A stretch of 64,000 bases of DNA from CAVQJU01 sp963754955. Lineage in GTDB: Bacteria > Acidobacteriota > Vicinamibacteria > Vicinamibacterales > CAVVIG01. The notes beneath the pieces were generated by a model, which did no database searches, was not told the origin of the DNA, and saw nothing but the letters and a program-made list of their open reading frames with translations. The stretch covers positions 496,001 to 560,000 of the forward strand of contig CAVWHY010000012.1 in NCBI GenBank assembly GCA_963754955.1. The letters run 5' to 3'. Each line of letters begins with the position of its first letter. The first letter of the stretch is position 1. This document shows, one piece after another, positions 43,216-52,989 of this stretch. Made by a program: the position numbers and the translations under genes.

Positions 43216-44295
43216 TCACCGGACGACAGTGAGCGGTATGGTGGGACGGTTGTAGCTGGCGATCGACACCTGCGCCGCCGTCCGTTCCGCCGCCGCGATG
43301 AAGGCGCGGGACGCGGGCGACTCGGGCTCGCTGATGAGGAGCGGCACGCCGCTGTCCCCTCCCTCGCGAATCGGCTGGTAGATCGGCACGCGCCCGAGGA
43401 ACGGCACCTTCAGCTCGGACGCCAGGTGCTCGCCGCCGCCGTGACCGAAGATGTCCGCTTCGTGGTTGCAATTGCGGCAGACGAAGTAGCTCATGTTCTC
43501 GACAATGCCGATCGTCGGGATGTTGAGCTTTTTGTACATCGCCACGGCCCGCCGGCTGTCGGCCAGCGACACCAGCTGCGGCGTGGTGACGACGATCGCG
43601 CCGGCGACCGGAACCGTCTGACTCAGGCTCAGCGCCACGTCGCCCGTGCCGGGCGGCATGTCGATGACGAGGTAGTCGAGATCATCCCAGCGCACTTCAC
43701 GGAAAAACTGCTGCAGCGCACCGTGGAGCATCGGTCCACGCCAGATGATCGGCGCATCGTCGGTCGTCATGAAGCCCATCGAGACGACCTGCAGGCCGTA
43801 CTTCTCCGCGGGAATGATCTTCTGGCCGTCCGTGGTGAGCTGCGTTTTCAGGCCCAGCATGATCGGCACGTTCGGGCCGTAGATGTCGCCGTCGATCATG
43901 CCGACCTTGCTGCCCGATTTCGCGAGCGCCAGCGCAAGGTTCACGGCGACCGTCGTTTTCCCGACGCCGCCCTTGCCGGCGCCGACCGCGATGACGTTCT
44001 TGACGCCCGGAAGCGACGCGCGCGCGCCGTCGCCCCCGACCGCCTCGCGCACGCGCGCGCTCATGCGGACGTCGACGTCGGTGACGCCCGAAAGGCTCAT
44101 GACGGCGGCCCGCGCCTGGTCGCGCATCTGCTCCTTCACCGGGCATGCAGGCGTCGTGAGCTCGATGGTGAACGAGACGCGGCCCGATGAAACGGCGAGA
44201 TCCTTGATGAAACCCAGGCTGACGATGTCGCGATGCAGGTCCGGGTCCTGGACCACCTTCAGCGCTTCGAGGACGCTGGCTTGTTCAACGGCCAT
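43216..44295 (-). CDS. mrp: Mrp/NBP35-family P-loop ATPase (iron-sulfur carrier)
   Basis: 359 residues. The N-terminal MIP18/DUF59 domain (VLEALKVVQDPDLHRDIVSLGFIKD) is fused to a ParA-like ATPase with deviant Walker A GAGKGGVGKTTVAVNLA, then MIDGDIYGPNVPIMLG, Walker B YLVIDMPPGTGDVALS and the paired cysteines VENMSYFVCRNCNHEADIFG that bind a bridging Fe-S cluster. It assembles and carries Fe-S clusters in the cytoplasm. Also called ApbC. It lies 19 bases upstream of the M16 pair on the same strand. Confidence 0.96.
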   Translation of the reverse strand: MAVEQASVLEALKVVQDPDLHRDIVSLGFIKDLAVSSGRVSFTIELTTPACPVKEQMRDQARAAVMSLSGVTDVDVRMSARVREAVGGDGARASLPGVKNVIAVGAGKGGVGKTTVAVNLALALAKSGSKVGMIDGDIYGPNVPIMLGLKTQLTTDGQKIIPAEKYGLQVVSMGFMTTDDAPIIWRGPMLHGALQQFFREVRWDDLDYLVIDMPPGTGDVALSLSQTVPVAGAIVVTTPQLVSLADSRRAVAMYKKLNIPTIGIVENMSYFVCRNCNHEADIFGHGGGEHLASELKVPFLGRVPIYQPIREGGDSGVPLLISEPESPASRAFIAAAERTAAQVSIASYNRPTIPLTVVR

Positions 44296-44322
44296 GCTCG
44301 TGGTGTGTCCTTCTCAACTGAT

Positions 44323-44413
44323 GTAGTGCAGGCCTTCAGGCCTGCCGGTTTGAATCGGGTGTCACGCGGCCATCAGCGTCCGTCCGCTCTGCAGGCCTGA
44401 AGGCCTGCACTAC
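44323..44413. repeat. 91-bp palindromic element (copy 5, GTAGTGC type, expanded)
   Basis: Near-perfect outer arms: GTAGTGCAGGCC-TTCA-GGCCTGC on the left, GCAGGCC-TGAA-GGCCTGCACTAC on the right. They enclose about 45 bases of different sequence including GCGTCCGTCCGC. It lies upstream of mrp, between it and the membrane-protein gene. Confidence 0.85.
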
Positions 44414-44452
44414 ACCCGACTGCCCCACTCTAAGAGAGTAGCGTACCGGCGA

Positions 44453-44833
44453 TCAGGCCGCAGTACCGAAGAACGCTTTGCCGCGTTCGCTCAGCAGCAC
44501 CCACAGCGCGTAGCAGCCGAGAGCCGTGCCGTACGGCAGCAGCAGCAGGTCGATAGACGCGACCATCAGCGCCACGAGCCGCGCGCGGTGGTGATGGCGG
44601 CGCAGCAGCACGCCGAGCCACACGTGACCGACGCCCCACGCGATGGCGATGACGGCCAGCGTGACGAACGCCGCGGCTGTCACGCCGACAGCTACGTGGC
44701 CACCCGCGCGGGTAGCGGAGGTCGCAAGCGAGGCGGCGCCCACACCAAGCGCGAGAGTAGAGAGGCCGATGAGCGCTGTCAGCAGGCCCCAGACCACGAA
44801 CAGGACGCCAACGAAGTCGACGTGCGTGGCCAC
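44453..44833 (-). CDS. Small membrane protein with four predicted spans, unknown
   Basis: 126 residues from GTG 44833. Hydrophobic segments: VGVLFVVWGLLTALIGLSTL, GHVAVGVTAAAFVTLAVIAI, GVGHVWLGVLLRRHHHRARL (basic, His-rich turn) and VALMVASIDLLLLPYGTALG. The end ERGKAFFGTAA is typical of small Acidobacterial membrane proteins. It starts 5 bases after the DnaJ-C-like gene, so probably one operon. Confidence 0.75.
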   Translation of the reverse strand: MATHVDFVGVLFVVWGLLTALIGLSTLALGVGAASLATSATRAGGHVAVGVTAAAFVTLAVIAIAWGVGHVWLGVLLRRHHHRARLVALMVASIDLLLLPYGTALGCYALWVLLSERGKAFFGTAA

Positions 44834-44838
44834 GAGGG

Positions 44839-45264
44839 CTACACGAGCGACGGTTGAACGGCGACGCGAACTTCGACGCGGACGTGGCCGGTCTGGGGAG
44901 ACATGAGCCTGAAGCGGAACGTCGCGCCGTCAGCGACGCCGGCCGGCAGCGCGAGGCGCACCGGGTGGTTGAACAGCGAGGTGCCGGTGCCGTCGCACGC
45001 GGTGCAGACTTCGGTCCAGGACTCACCCCGGCCGCCGCACGCGGGGCAGGTGCCGTGCACGGGGAGCGCGAGGTGCACGACGTGGCCGCCGGCGGCCTCG
45101 CGTCTCGACACGGACACATCGGCCGCCACGACGTCGGAGCCCTCGGTTTCGCCGAGAAATGCGTCGCGGATGCCGGCGACCACACGGCCCACGGCCGGAA
45201 AGTCGATGGCGATTTCATCGGCGAAACACGATTGCGGCACGTTCGTACGATAGGAGCGGGACAT
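44839..45264 (-). CDS. Orphan protein with DnaJ-type CxxCxGxG modules and C-terminal beta domain
   Basis: 141 residues from ATG 45264. Two zinc-finger-like repeats CPACGGRG and CTACDGTG (about residues 73-98) are followed by the DnaJ C-terminal-domain pattern VRLALPAGVADGATFRFRL. There is no J-domain, so it cannot itself recruit DnaK. It may be a truncated co-chaperone-like substrate binder; the role is unknown. It forms a pair with the small membrane protein downstream. Confidence 0.75.
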   Translation of the reverse strand: MSRSYRTNVPQSCFADEIAIDFPAVGRVVAGIRDAFLGETEGSDVVAADVSVSRREAAGGHVVHLALPVHGTCPACGGRGESWTEVCTACDGTGTSLFNHPVRLALPAGVADGATFRFRLMSPQTGHVRVEVRVAVQPSLV

Positions 45265-45313
45265 CGCCTTGTCAAGGTTGCCGCGAGGCCGCGATGTTGC
45301 TAGTGTGCCCCGC

Positions 45314-45481
45314 ATGGCCAGAAAGGAATGTCCGCTGTGCGGCGAGCCGATGCAGCGCAGGGACACCCAGACAACGACACAGATCCCCGGCAACCCCAAA
45401 CCGACGACGTACGCCGTTCAGGAATGGTTCTGCCCGGATTGCGAATACTTTGAAGAAGCCGGAGTAGATGATGAAGACTGA
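45314..45481 (+). CDS. Small zinc-ribbon protein
   Basis: 55 residues from ATG 45314 (MARKECPLCGEPMQ). Two C-x-x-C pairs (CPLC and CPDC, about residues 6 and 41) form a zinc ribbon, with an acidic tail (FEEAGVDDED). It is divergent from the DnaJ-C-like gene. The longer ORF from 45269 is less likely because its added residues are low-complexity. Function unknown. Confidence 0.75.
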   Translation: MARKECPLCGEPMQRRDTQTTTQIPGNPKPTTYAVQEWFCPDCEYFEEAGVDDED

Positions 45482-45515
45482 CGGAACAACCTGACAACGA
45501 TGGCGGCGCGCTGGT

Positions 45516-45737
45516 TCAACGCGCGCCGATCGTGAGCAGAACTTCTTTCCGGAGCGTATCTTCGAACTCCTCGAACTTCAGCGCCGTCTCACATTCATCG
45601 CACAGCACTTCGAGCACGGTCGGGCGGTCTTCTTCCGACACTTCGACGCGGCCATCTTCCAGGTGCACTACGTGCATTTGGAGCGTTTTCACCTGGAAAT
45701 TCCGGTCGTTCCCGCAGCTCGGACAAGTCAATGTCAC
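45516..45737 (-). CDS. Small zinc-ribbon protein, start set by ribosome site
   Basis: 73 residues from GTG 45737 (MTLTCPSCGND); a TTG at 45752 would lengthen it, but its own codons contain the GGAGG that stands 8 bases before the GTG, so the GTG is chosen. C-x-x-C pairs at CPSC and CDEC frame a beta-rich middle (FQVKTLQMHVVHLEDGRVEV) and an acidic helix. It may be a nucleic-acid or polymerase-binding ribbon; no family named. Confidence 0.75.
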   Translation of the reverse strand: MTLTCPSCGNDRNFQVKTLQMHVVHLEDGRVEVSEEDRPTVLEVLCDECETALKFEEFEDTLRKEVLLTIGAR

Positions 45738-45856
45738 CGATAGGACCTCCAAAACATTGATCTTATAGGCAAGAATCCGGGTGACGCAACGAGAATCGGC
45801 CGGGAAACTGCGAGTCTTCGCGAAACTGGCCGAAATCTGCTAAGTTTTCACAATAT

Positions 45857-46027
45857 ATGACGTCAGCGGACGGCTACGAGATTCGCAGTGAACCCCGCGG
45901 TTCGCACTGGATTGCCTGGGTCAGCCGCAAGGGCGACCCCAAACCGGATGGATCGGTGGTCCTGGTCGGCCAGACGCAGGACGAAGCCGAGGCGAATGCG
46001 CGGCGCTGGGCCGAGAAAACGACGTAG
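45857..46027 (+). CDS. Small protein, 56 residues, unknown
   Basis: ATG 45857 to TAG 46027. The sequence MTSADGYEIRSEPRGSHWI, then AWVSRKGDPKPDGSVVLVG and QTQDEAEANARRWAEK reads as a compact beta-beta-beta-alpha protein. An AT-rich patch (TAAGTTTTCACAATAT) directly precedes the ATG and no Shine-Dalgarno is present, suggesting a leaderless transcript. Composition and codon use are protein-like. Function unknown; it has the same general layout as the small protein at 53186. Confidence 0.6.
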   Translation: MTSADGYEIRSEPRGSHWIAWVSRKGDPKPDGSVVLVGQTQDEAEANARRWAEKTT

Positions 46028-46037
46028 CGTGGCGCTT

Positions 46038-48750
46038 TCAGGGCCGCGGCGCGACAGCTTCGAAGCGCGAACCCATCCCTTTCGGTAAGACCTCGCCAAG
46101 GCTCCCGCGGCCGGGCTTGAAAGTACCCTCCTTGATCGCCGCCGCCAGATATAACCGATCGCGGGCACGCGTCAACGCGACGTACAGCAGGCGCTTGGTC
46201 TCCTCGCGCTCGCGCGCGGTGGCGTCTTCGTCGGCCTCCGATTCGAAATCGCCAACCGATACCGACGGAGTCCCGTAGCCGTCGGACAGCACGCGGATCG
46301 GCGCCCGCGGGCCGCCGGCGCCGCGTTGCATGTTCACGACGAACACAATCGGGAACTCCAGCCCCTTGGCCGCGTGCACGGTCATCAGGCTGACGGCATC
46401 GACAGCGTCCACCACTGCGTTCGATTCATCGCCCACGGCGAGGTCGTCGAGAAAGTCGGCAATGCGGACGAGCGTCGCGTAGCCGCGGTTTTCCACCTTG
46501 CGGATCAGCCCGCGCAGCTTCTTGACGTTCTCGCGCGCCTGCGGCCAGCGCGACCCCTGCATCTCGAAAACGTACGCCGTTTCACGGAGTACCTCGTCGA
46601 GGAGTTCCGACGCGGGCATGCGGTCGACCATCTCGAGCCAGCGTGGCAGTGCGGCCCTGGCGCGCTCGAGGACGCGGCGGTCCTCTTCGTCCAGCCGGGC
46701 AAGCGCTTCGGTCGGCTCGGCGCCGCCAAGCGCGTCGGCGAGACGCCGGCCGAGCAATACGATGCCTCGATCCGAGATACGGACAAGGCGCGAGCGGAGG
46801 AACGCCGCTGCCCGGAGGTCCGATGCCGGATCCGCCAGAAACCGCAGCAGCGCCACGAGGTCCTGGATTTCGTCGGCCTCGAAGAAGCCGAGGCCCTTGT
46901 AGACGTACGTCGGGACCTGCCGCCTGTCGAGCGCCGCCTCGTAGTCGCGATGGCTGTCGCGCGAACGGAACAGCACGGCGATGTCGGCGGCACGTGCGGG
47001 CCGCGCGATGCCGGTCCGCGGATCGCGCACGACGACACCCTCGGGCGACAAAATCTGTGCGATCTCGTCCGCCACCCGCTCGGCGGTCGTCTCGACGGTC
47101 GGCCCGGCGATGAAGCGGACCGTTTCATCGTCCGGCTGAAGCCGGACGCTACGGGCGACCGAGGACGGATCGGACGTCGCGGCCGGCGGCAACTGGACGT
47201 CCTGATCCATCGGGAACCGGTCGTCGTCCGCGTAGCGAAACGCGTCGCGGCGTTCGGCGTCGGTCGTGGCGGCGATGTCGACAAACAGATCGTTGACGAA
47301 CGCGAGCAGTCCCGGTGCCGCGCGGAAACTGACGGAGATCGCCTGCCGCGACGCGCCGTCTCCGCGAAGGCCGCCGACGAATTCGGCCGCCTCGTCCAGG
47401 ACCGCGACTTCGGCATCACGGAAGCCGTAGATCGATTGCTTGCGGTCGCCGACCACGAAGATGGACGGCGCCAGGACGCCGTCGGCGGCTCCGAGGCCTT
47501 CTCCCCAGCTCCGCACGAGCAACGCCACGAGCTCCCACTGCGCGCGGTTCGTGTCCTGGAACTCGTCGACCAGCACGTGCTGATAGCGCGCTTCGAGCTT
47601 GTAGCGGCTCTGGGAGAACTCCTCCATCTGCCGGAGCAGGCCGACCGCGCGGGCGAGCACCTCGGAGAAATCGAGCACCGCGTGGGCGTCGAGCGTGCGG
47701 CGGTACTGCGCGAGCGCGATCTGGAAGATGCGCCACAGGCCGCGCGACAGGATGACGTTCAGGTCGCGGCGGAACGCCCGCACGGCCTGCTCGATAGCGG
47801 GCGCAACGGCCTCGACGGCGTCGCGATGCCGCCGCCAGGCTGCCTCGCTCGCGCAGTGATCCTTTTTGAACTCCGCCTGCCCGAATCCCTTCGCCTTGCG
47901 CGGCGTGCCGTCCTGGGTGAGGAAGTACGCGCGGATCCGGTCGACGAGCACCCGGAAGGCCGCCTGCACGTCCTGCCGTGTGTAGTCCGGCGCGCCGGGC
48001 GCGCCCGGGGAGCACAACGAGCGCAGATCGGCGGCGAGCATCGCAAACTGCGGGTGTCCGACCGGGCCTTCCGCAAGCAGCAGGTTCATCCCGCCCGGCG
48101 CGCTCCCGAGCGTGTCCGCGAGGCGTTCGGCGGTCCGCCGGCAGGCGCTCTCGAGCGTGAGGTCGCGGGGCCCGAACTGGAGAAACCGCCGCACGACGTC
48201 GGTGGCGACCAGCCTGCGGCCGAGCAGCGCCGCGAGCCCTTCGCGCAGCTTCCGCTCGCGCAGCTGCACGAACACCATGGCGACGTCAGGATCGGTCTGC
48301 GCGAGGTGCCGGCTCGCGCGAAGCGCCCGGTCGAGCGCCTCGCCGATGAGCCGTCGGAAGCTCCGTCTCGTCGGCCAGATCGAAGCCCGGATCAACGTCC
48401 GCCTCGAGCGGGAACTCGCGGATGAGGGACAGGCAGAAGGCGTCGATCGTCGAAATCGCGATCTCGCCGAGACGTTCGCGCAGCGCGCGCCACATCGCCG
48501 CGGACAGCTGGGATGTGCGGTGTGCCTCTTTCAGCCGCTCGACGATCCGCTGCCGCATCTCGGCGGCCGCTTTCCTGGTGAACGTGATCGCGAGGATGTG
48601 CTCGGGCTCGACGCCCGCCAGCAGCAGGTTCACGTACCGTTCGACGAGCACGCGCGTCTTGCCCGTGCCGGCCGAGGCCTCGAGCACGACGTTGCGCGAG
48701 GGATCGACCGAGCGGAGGCGCGCGTCCGCGTCAAACGACGTCGCCGACAT
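46038..48750 (-). CDS. UvrD/AddA-like superfamily 1 helicase without nuclease domain, one frameshift
   Basis: About 904 residues after correcting an indel near 48,355. Walker A is in VVLEASAGTGKTRVLVERYV, then LAITFTRKAAAEMRQRI (motif Ia), STIDAFCLSLIREFP, YQHVLVDEFQDTNRAQWEL (motif II), VVGDRKQSIYGFRDAEV (III), SLMTVHAAKGLEFPIVFVVN (V) and LLYVALTRARDRLYLAA (VI). It is an ATP-driven 3'-5' DNA helicase for double-strand-break repair. It ends about 35 residues after motif VI, so the C-terminal nuclease domain of true AddA is absent. A half-copy of the dispersed palindrome encodes S-V-R-L-Q-P-D-D inside domain 2. Its start overlaps the nuclease gene's end by 20 bases. Confidence 0.93.
47130..47152 (-). 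repeat. In-frame half-copy of the dispersed palindrome inside the helicase gene
   Basis: GTCCGGC-TGAA-GCCGGAC followed by GCTAC, identical in layout to the right half of the intergenic elements. On the coding strand it reads V-R-L-Q-P-D, lying in a loop between EFxxx-rich helicase motifs III and IV where length variation is tolerated. Confidence 0.75.
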
Positions 48751-51566
48751 AGTCCTTGCGGCACACGGCGCCGTAGCTGCAGAAGCCGCAGAGAAACACG
48801 TCTTCGGGGGTTGGCGGAAACTCTCCGCGCTCGATGGCGTCCACGGCGTCGATCAGCCGTTCCTGGGCCGATGCCAGCACCGCGTCGCGCCCGGAGCGGG
48901 CCGTGAAGAGCGGCGTGATCTTGCGGGGGCCGCGGAACGAGATGTACGCGGCTTCGCCGAGCGTCCAGTTCCGGCCGCGGTAACTTCGCAGCCGCTGTTC
49001 AGCGCCGAGCCCGTAGATGGGGAGCTGGAGCGCCCGCGACTTGCGCGGCGCGGATGACAGCTTGTAGTCGATCAGCCTGAACGTGCCGTCCGCGAGCAGG
49101 TCGAGGCGATCGGCCACGCCCCTCAACGCGATCCGCCGGCCGCCGCGCGGGCCCGCGAATTCGAACTCGCCGCGCAGCTCGTACTCGAGCAGCCGCTCGA
49201 TGACCTGGGCCGGCCGCTCGGCCTCCATGCGGAACACCACTTCACCGAGGCCGGACGCAACCGGCGACCCGAGCAGCCTCGTACGCTCCAGGGCCGCCTC
49301 GGCCTCAGGCAGCGCCTTCAGTTCCCCTTCGACCACGCCCTCGAAGAGGGTACGGGCCGCGTCGAGGTTGGCTGGCGTGATGCCTTGAAAGCCTTCGCGC
49401 TGCCATGTCGAGAAGAACGTTTCGAAGACCTTGTGGACGAAGCGCCCCTGCCGTTTGGGATCCATCACGTGCTCGTCCTCGCGCTCCTCGTCCAGGCGCA
49501 TGACGTACTGCGCAAAATACTTGAACGGACAGGTGAGGTACGTCTCGATCCCACTGACCGACAGGGGTCGCGCAGGCTGAGGGCCCGCGGCGCCGTGATA
49601 GGCCGGCAGGACGCCGCTGCTGCGCGCGGCCCGGAACGCAGCCCAGTCGCGCGCATCAGCGTCGAGCGCGTCGAGCCGAACCGGTGCACCTGCTGCCGCC
49701 GGTTCCGTGACGGCGTCGAGGCGGGCGCTCCCCAGCTCTTCCAGCAGCATGGATGGTTCCACCAGCGCCTCGTCATCGAACCTGAACGTCGACATGACCA
49801 GGCGGCGCGACGGTGACCGGAGGAGATCCACAAATCCCGCCGTGGACGCGCCGCGCCGATCGCGTTCAGACGGCCAGCCGAGCGCCGAGAGCACCCCCGG
49901 CGAGTAGAAGATGTTGCGGCGGGCGCGTTCGGGCCACTCGCCTTCGATCAGCCCGACGATCGTGACCGTGGCGAAATCGCCGAAGCGCGCGGCCTGGGAG
50001 TCGAGCAGGTGCACGCCGGCCGGTACTCGTGTGCGGCTCGAACGTCTGCTCCTCGATCCAGCGGCGGATGTCCGGCGCAAGGTCGTCGATCGTTGCGACG
50101 CGGTCCCCATGCCAGCCGTGCGCCGCCGCCAGCGACCGGAGAACGCCGACGATCGCCGAGCACGCCCGCCCGGATCGCGCGCCCGCGCCGGGGCTCGCGT
50201 GGGCCGCGAGAAAAGACGAGAGGACCGTCAGTTGTGTCGAGGCCGGCGCAGCCTCGGTGAGCGGCAGTAGCGCGTCCGCGGCCCGCACTACGGCTGCCAG
50301 CGCCTCCCGCGCCTCTGCGTCGCCGTCGAAATCGGAGGCCAAGCGGCGAAGCCGTTCGATATCTCCGAGGTATTGCTTTTCGTGCAGCGCGCGATCGAGG
50401 CCGGTCAGCGCCTGCCGCGTCAGACCCGCGCCGATCGCAAGCTGCGGCGATCGCAGCAGCGCCAGGGCGGACGTTCGGGTAAACCCCGATGAAACGAACT
50501 CGATGATGAGATCGAGTGCTGCCGCGGCGGGCTCAGCGGCCAGCGGGAGCCGGTCGACTGCCTGGTGCGCGATCCCCGCGCTGCGGAACACTTCGTGCGC
50601 GAGGTAGAGATACGGAAGTGGACGGGCAAACACCACGGCCGTGCAGTCCGCAGGGTCCTGATTGTCTGCCGCACGTCGGGCAACTGCCACCAGTTCTTCT
50701 TCGCGATCGCGGTGAACCCAGACCGGCACACCGTCCTCCCGGACAGGCGCGGCGATCGTCGGAACAAGGGAGGCGCGCAGGCCAAGCGAGTCCGCGTCCA
50801 CCGTGTCGAGACCGGGCAGCCAGTCGTGCAGGCGCTGCTCGAACCCCGATGCGAGCAGGCCGGACGTGGCGACGATGTCGAGCTCCTCGAGCCCCGGTAT
50901 GCGCGTCAGCAGATCGAAATCGACGGCGAACAGGCCGTCGGGATCGGCAATCCAGTCCGCCACCCCGACGACCACGCGGCGAAGCGGGCTCGCGGCGGCA
51001 TGCCCGATCAGGTGCGCGCGCAGACCATGCTCGTCGACACCGGTCAGCGTGCCGAGCCGCTGCTCGTAGGCCCGGTAAGAGGCAGCCAGAAAACGCGTCT
51101 GCCGCAGCAGCCGCTCGGCGCCGCGATCGTTGTCGGCATCGAGGCTTGCGACGAGCAGTTCTTCATATCGATCGACGCTTTGCCCTTGCCGCCGAAGCTG
51201 GTCGTAGAACCGCATCATCTCGGCGACGAGCCCGGGACGCAGCTGAAACGGCGGTCTGACTCCCGCATCCGCTGTCTGCCGCGCCGCGGTGTGGAGGATG
51301 ACTTCGCGCTCGCTGCCGGTCAGGATGTCGAGAGGCGCTTGCAGCCGCGCGTTGAAGAGCAGGTAGAGCTCGTCTCGCGTGACGATTGCCGGAGGCTGAA
51401 CTTCGTAGAGACGCGAAAGGTGATGGCCAGCACCGCGTGTCGGCACGACGGCTGCCGTCGATGCGTTTCCGGAGGCCGTGTCCGCAGTCGAACAGGAAAC
51501 GATGGCCTGCCGGAACGCCTGAAGGTCCGGGACACGGACCAGCCGCGTACGGCGGGGCGTAATCAA
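48731..51566 (-). CDS. AddB-like protein with C-terminal PD-(D/E)xK nuclease and Fe-S cysteines, frameshifted
   Basis: About 944 residues from TTG 51566, which overlaps the stop of the upstream gene. The N-terminal two thirds resemble an inactivated helicase (VVPTRGAGHHLSRLYEV; ADCTAVVFARPLPYLYLAHEVF). The C-terminal part is a RecB-family nuclease: GIETYLTCPFKYFAQYVMRL (first Cys of the Fe-S cluster), GRFVHKVFETFF, LRGVADRLDLLADGTFRLIDYK (catalytic Asp and Lys) and CGFCSYGAVCRKDY (remaining Cys). With the downstream helicase it should form an AddAB-like end-processing complex in which only this subunit cuts. The frame slips near 50,030. Confidence 0.9.
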
Positions 51567-52951
51567 GGCGCCTGCGGCCTCCGGAGCTGCGTCCGGATAT
51601 CGCTTCGAGCTCGGGCGCCGAGCATCAGCGCTCCGGCCGCCGCAGAGGACGCGTCCCATGCGCGCTCGACGCTGCTGGCGAGCGTCGCTTCGCGGCGAAT
51701 CCGCGCGGCGTTCTCGGCCATGTGGACCGCGCTGACGAACACGGCATGCGCGGCGGTCAGTTCCTCGGGCGGTGAAATCACGGCTGACCGCTCGAGAATC
51801 CAGGCGATCAGGCGATCCAGGCGCGCGAGCGTCGACGGCGACGAACCGGCGAGCGACTTGATGTCCTCGAGCGCCGGACGAAGCGTCGCAAAGATGTCGA
51901 GCGGCGTCGTGATCGCCGCGCGATAAGTGGCGAGGTCCGGCGCCCGGAGATCCCACCGATCACGAGCGAGACGCAGCCGTCTCGCCGCGTCCAGCTTCTC
52001 CTCGACCACCGCCACGAGGGCATTGATGGCGTCCGGGCGCTGCTGGCCGAGCAGCGTGTCGCGCCGGGCGATGCGAGTGAGGAGGCGCTCCACGCCGAGG
52101 ACGTCGCCGTTGCGTGCACGGTAGTCCGCCACGACCGTGATGCGCTTCGAGAGCGCGTCGTAGCTGCGGTCGATCCGCTCTTCGGCGGCAATCTCACTCC
52201 GAATCGCGGCCCTGGTGGCAACGGTCCACTCGGCAGGCAGCTCTTCGTTCGACTTTTTGAGCTCGCCCGCGGCCACCTTCAGCATCTCCACGCGCTCGGA
52301 CGGGGACTCCGTCATGTGCGCGACGATCAGCGTCTGCTCGATCGCCTCGCGCGGCGTGGGCGCAGGCAGAAGCGGCTCGATCACGGGCGGCGCGGACGAC
52401 ACGGCGACCAGGTTCAGCTCGAACCGCGCCGCGGCGTTGGCCGTCGCACGCAGGTCGGCGATCGCCTGGTCGAGCACGGTCAGCAGTTGACGAATGTCGG
52501 CGTCGCGATAGTTGTAATGGTTGAGCGGCCAGTCCGCGAGGGCTTTGCGGGCCTGCTGCACGAGCGCCAGACGCCTGGCGTTATCGGTCGTTTCACCAAC
52601 CTCGTTCAGCGTGCGCGTGATCTGATTCGACAGCTCCGTGTAATCGATCTCGGCCTGCGTTTCGAGGTATCGGCCGGAGCGCGCCGACAGCGCGTAACGA
52701 TCAGTACGGTCCCAGTCGACCTGATCGGCGGGGATGTCCACGAGACGCAAGGCCGGGTTCGCGCTGACGTCGGTCGGCATCGAGAAGACGACGCGATCGC
52801 CGACGCGCGCCACTTCGCCGTAGCTCACGAGCGAGCGGCCATCCTTCAAAAACACCCGGAACATCGTCGCATCGTCCGCGGCGGCTGCGGGGGAAATGCG
52901 TGTCAGCAGGCACAGGACGAACCAGCCGCCCGCTAACCTCCTTCGGATCAT
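51563..52951 (-). CDS. Secreted protein of unknown function, first gene of the AddAB-like operon
   Basis: 462 residues, intact. The signal peptide ends near SPAAAADD. An N-terminal small beta domain (FRVFLKDGRSLVSYGEVARVGDRVVF-like, about 30-75) is followed by a long helical region rich in Ala, Leu and charged residues (NARRLALVQQARKALADWP; LDAARRLRLARDRWDLRAP), perhaps a helical solenoid or coiled coil. No family recognised. Its TGA overlaps the TTG start of the nuclease gene, so the three genes are co-translated although this product is exported. Confidence 0.75.
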   Translation of the reverse strand: MIRRRLAGGWFVLCLLTRISPAAAADDATMFRVFLKDGRSLVSYGEVARVGDRVVFSMPTDVSANPALRLVDIPADQVDWDRTDRYALSARSGRYLETQAEIDYTELSNQITRTLNEVGETTDNARRLALVQQARKALADWPLNHYNYRDADIRQLLTVLDQAIADLRATANAAARFELNLVAVSSAPPVIEPLLPAPTPREAIEQTLIVAHMTESPSERVEMLKVAAGELKKSNEELPAEWTVATRAAIRSEIAAEERIDRSYDALSKRITVVADYRARNGDVLGVERLLTRIARRDTLLGQQRPDAINALVAVVEEKLDAARRLRLARDRWDLRAPDLATYRAAITTPLDIFATLRPALEDIKSLAGSSPSTLARLDRLIAWILERSAVISPPEELTAAHAVFVSAVHMAENAARIRREATLASSVERAWDASSAAAGALMLGARARSDIRTQLRRPQAP

Positions 52952-52989
52952 GAATTTTAAGGGTAGTGCGCGGCCGGAAAGCCGTCAAG

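Noticed and set aside
46024..46060. Further copy of the 53-bp palindrome after the small gene at 45857
   Set aside because: It starts GTAGCG and has a TTCA, but no stem pairs convincingly.
46326..48425. Long plus-strand ORF of about 700 codons opposite the helicase
   Set aside because: Rich in Arg, Ala and Pro with no motif; it is the antisense of a conserved helicase in high-GC DNA.
46038..48750. Calling the helicase addA outright
   Set aside because: It lacks the C-terminal nuclease domain that defines AddA.
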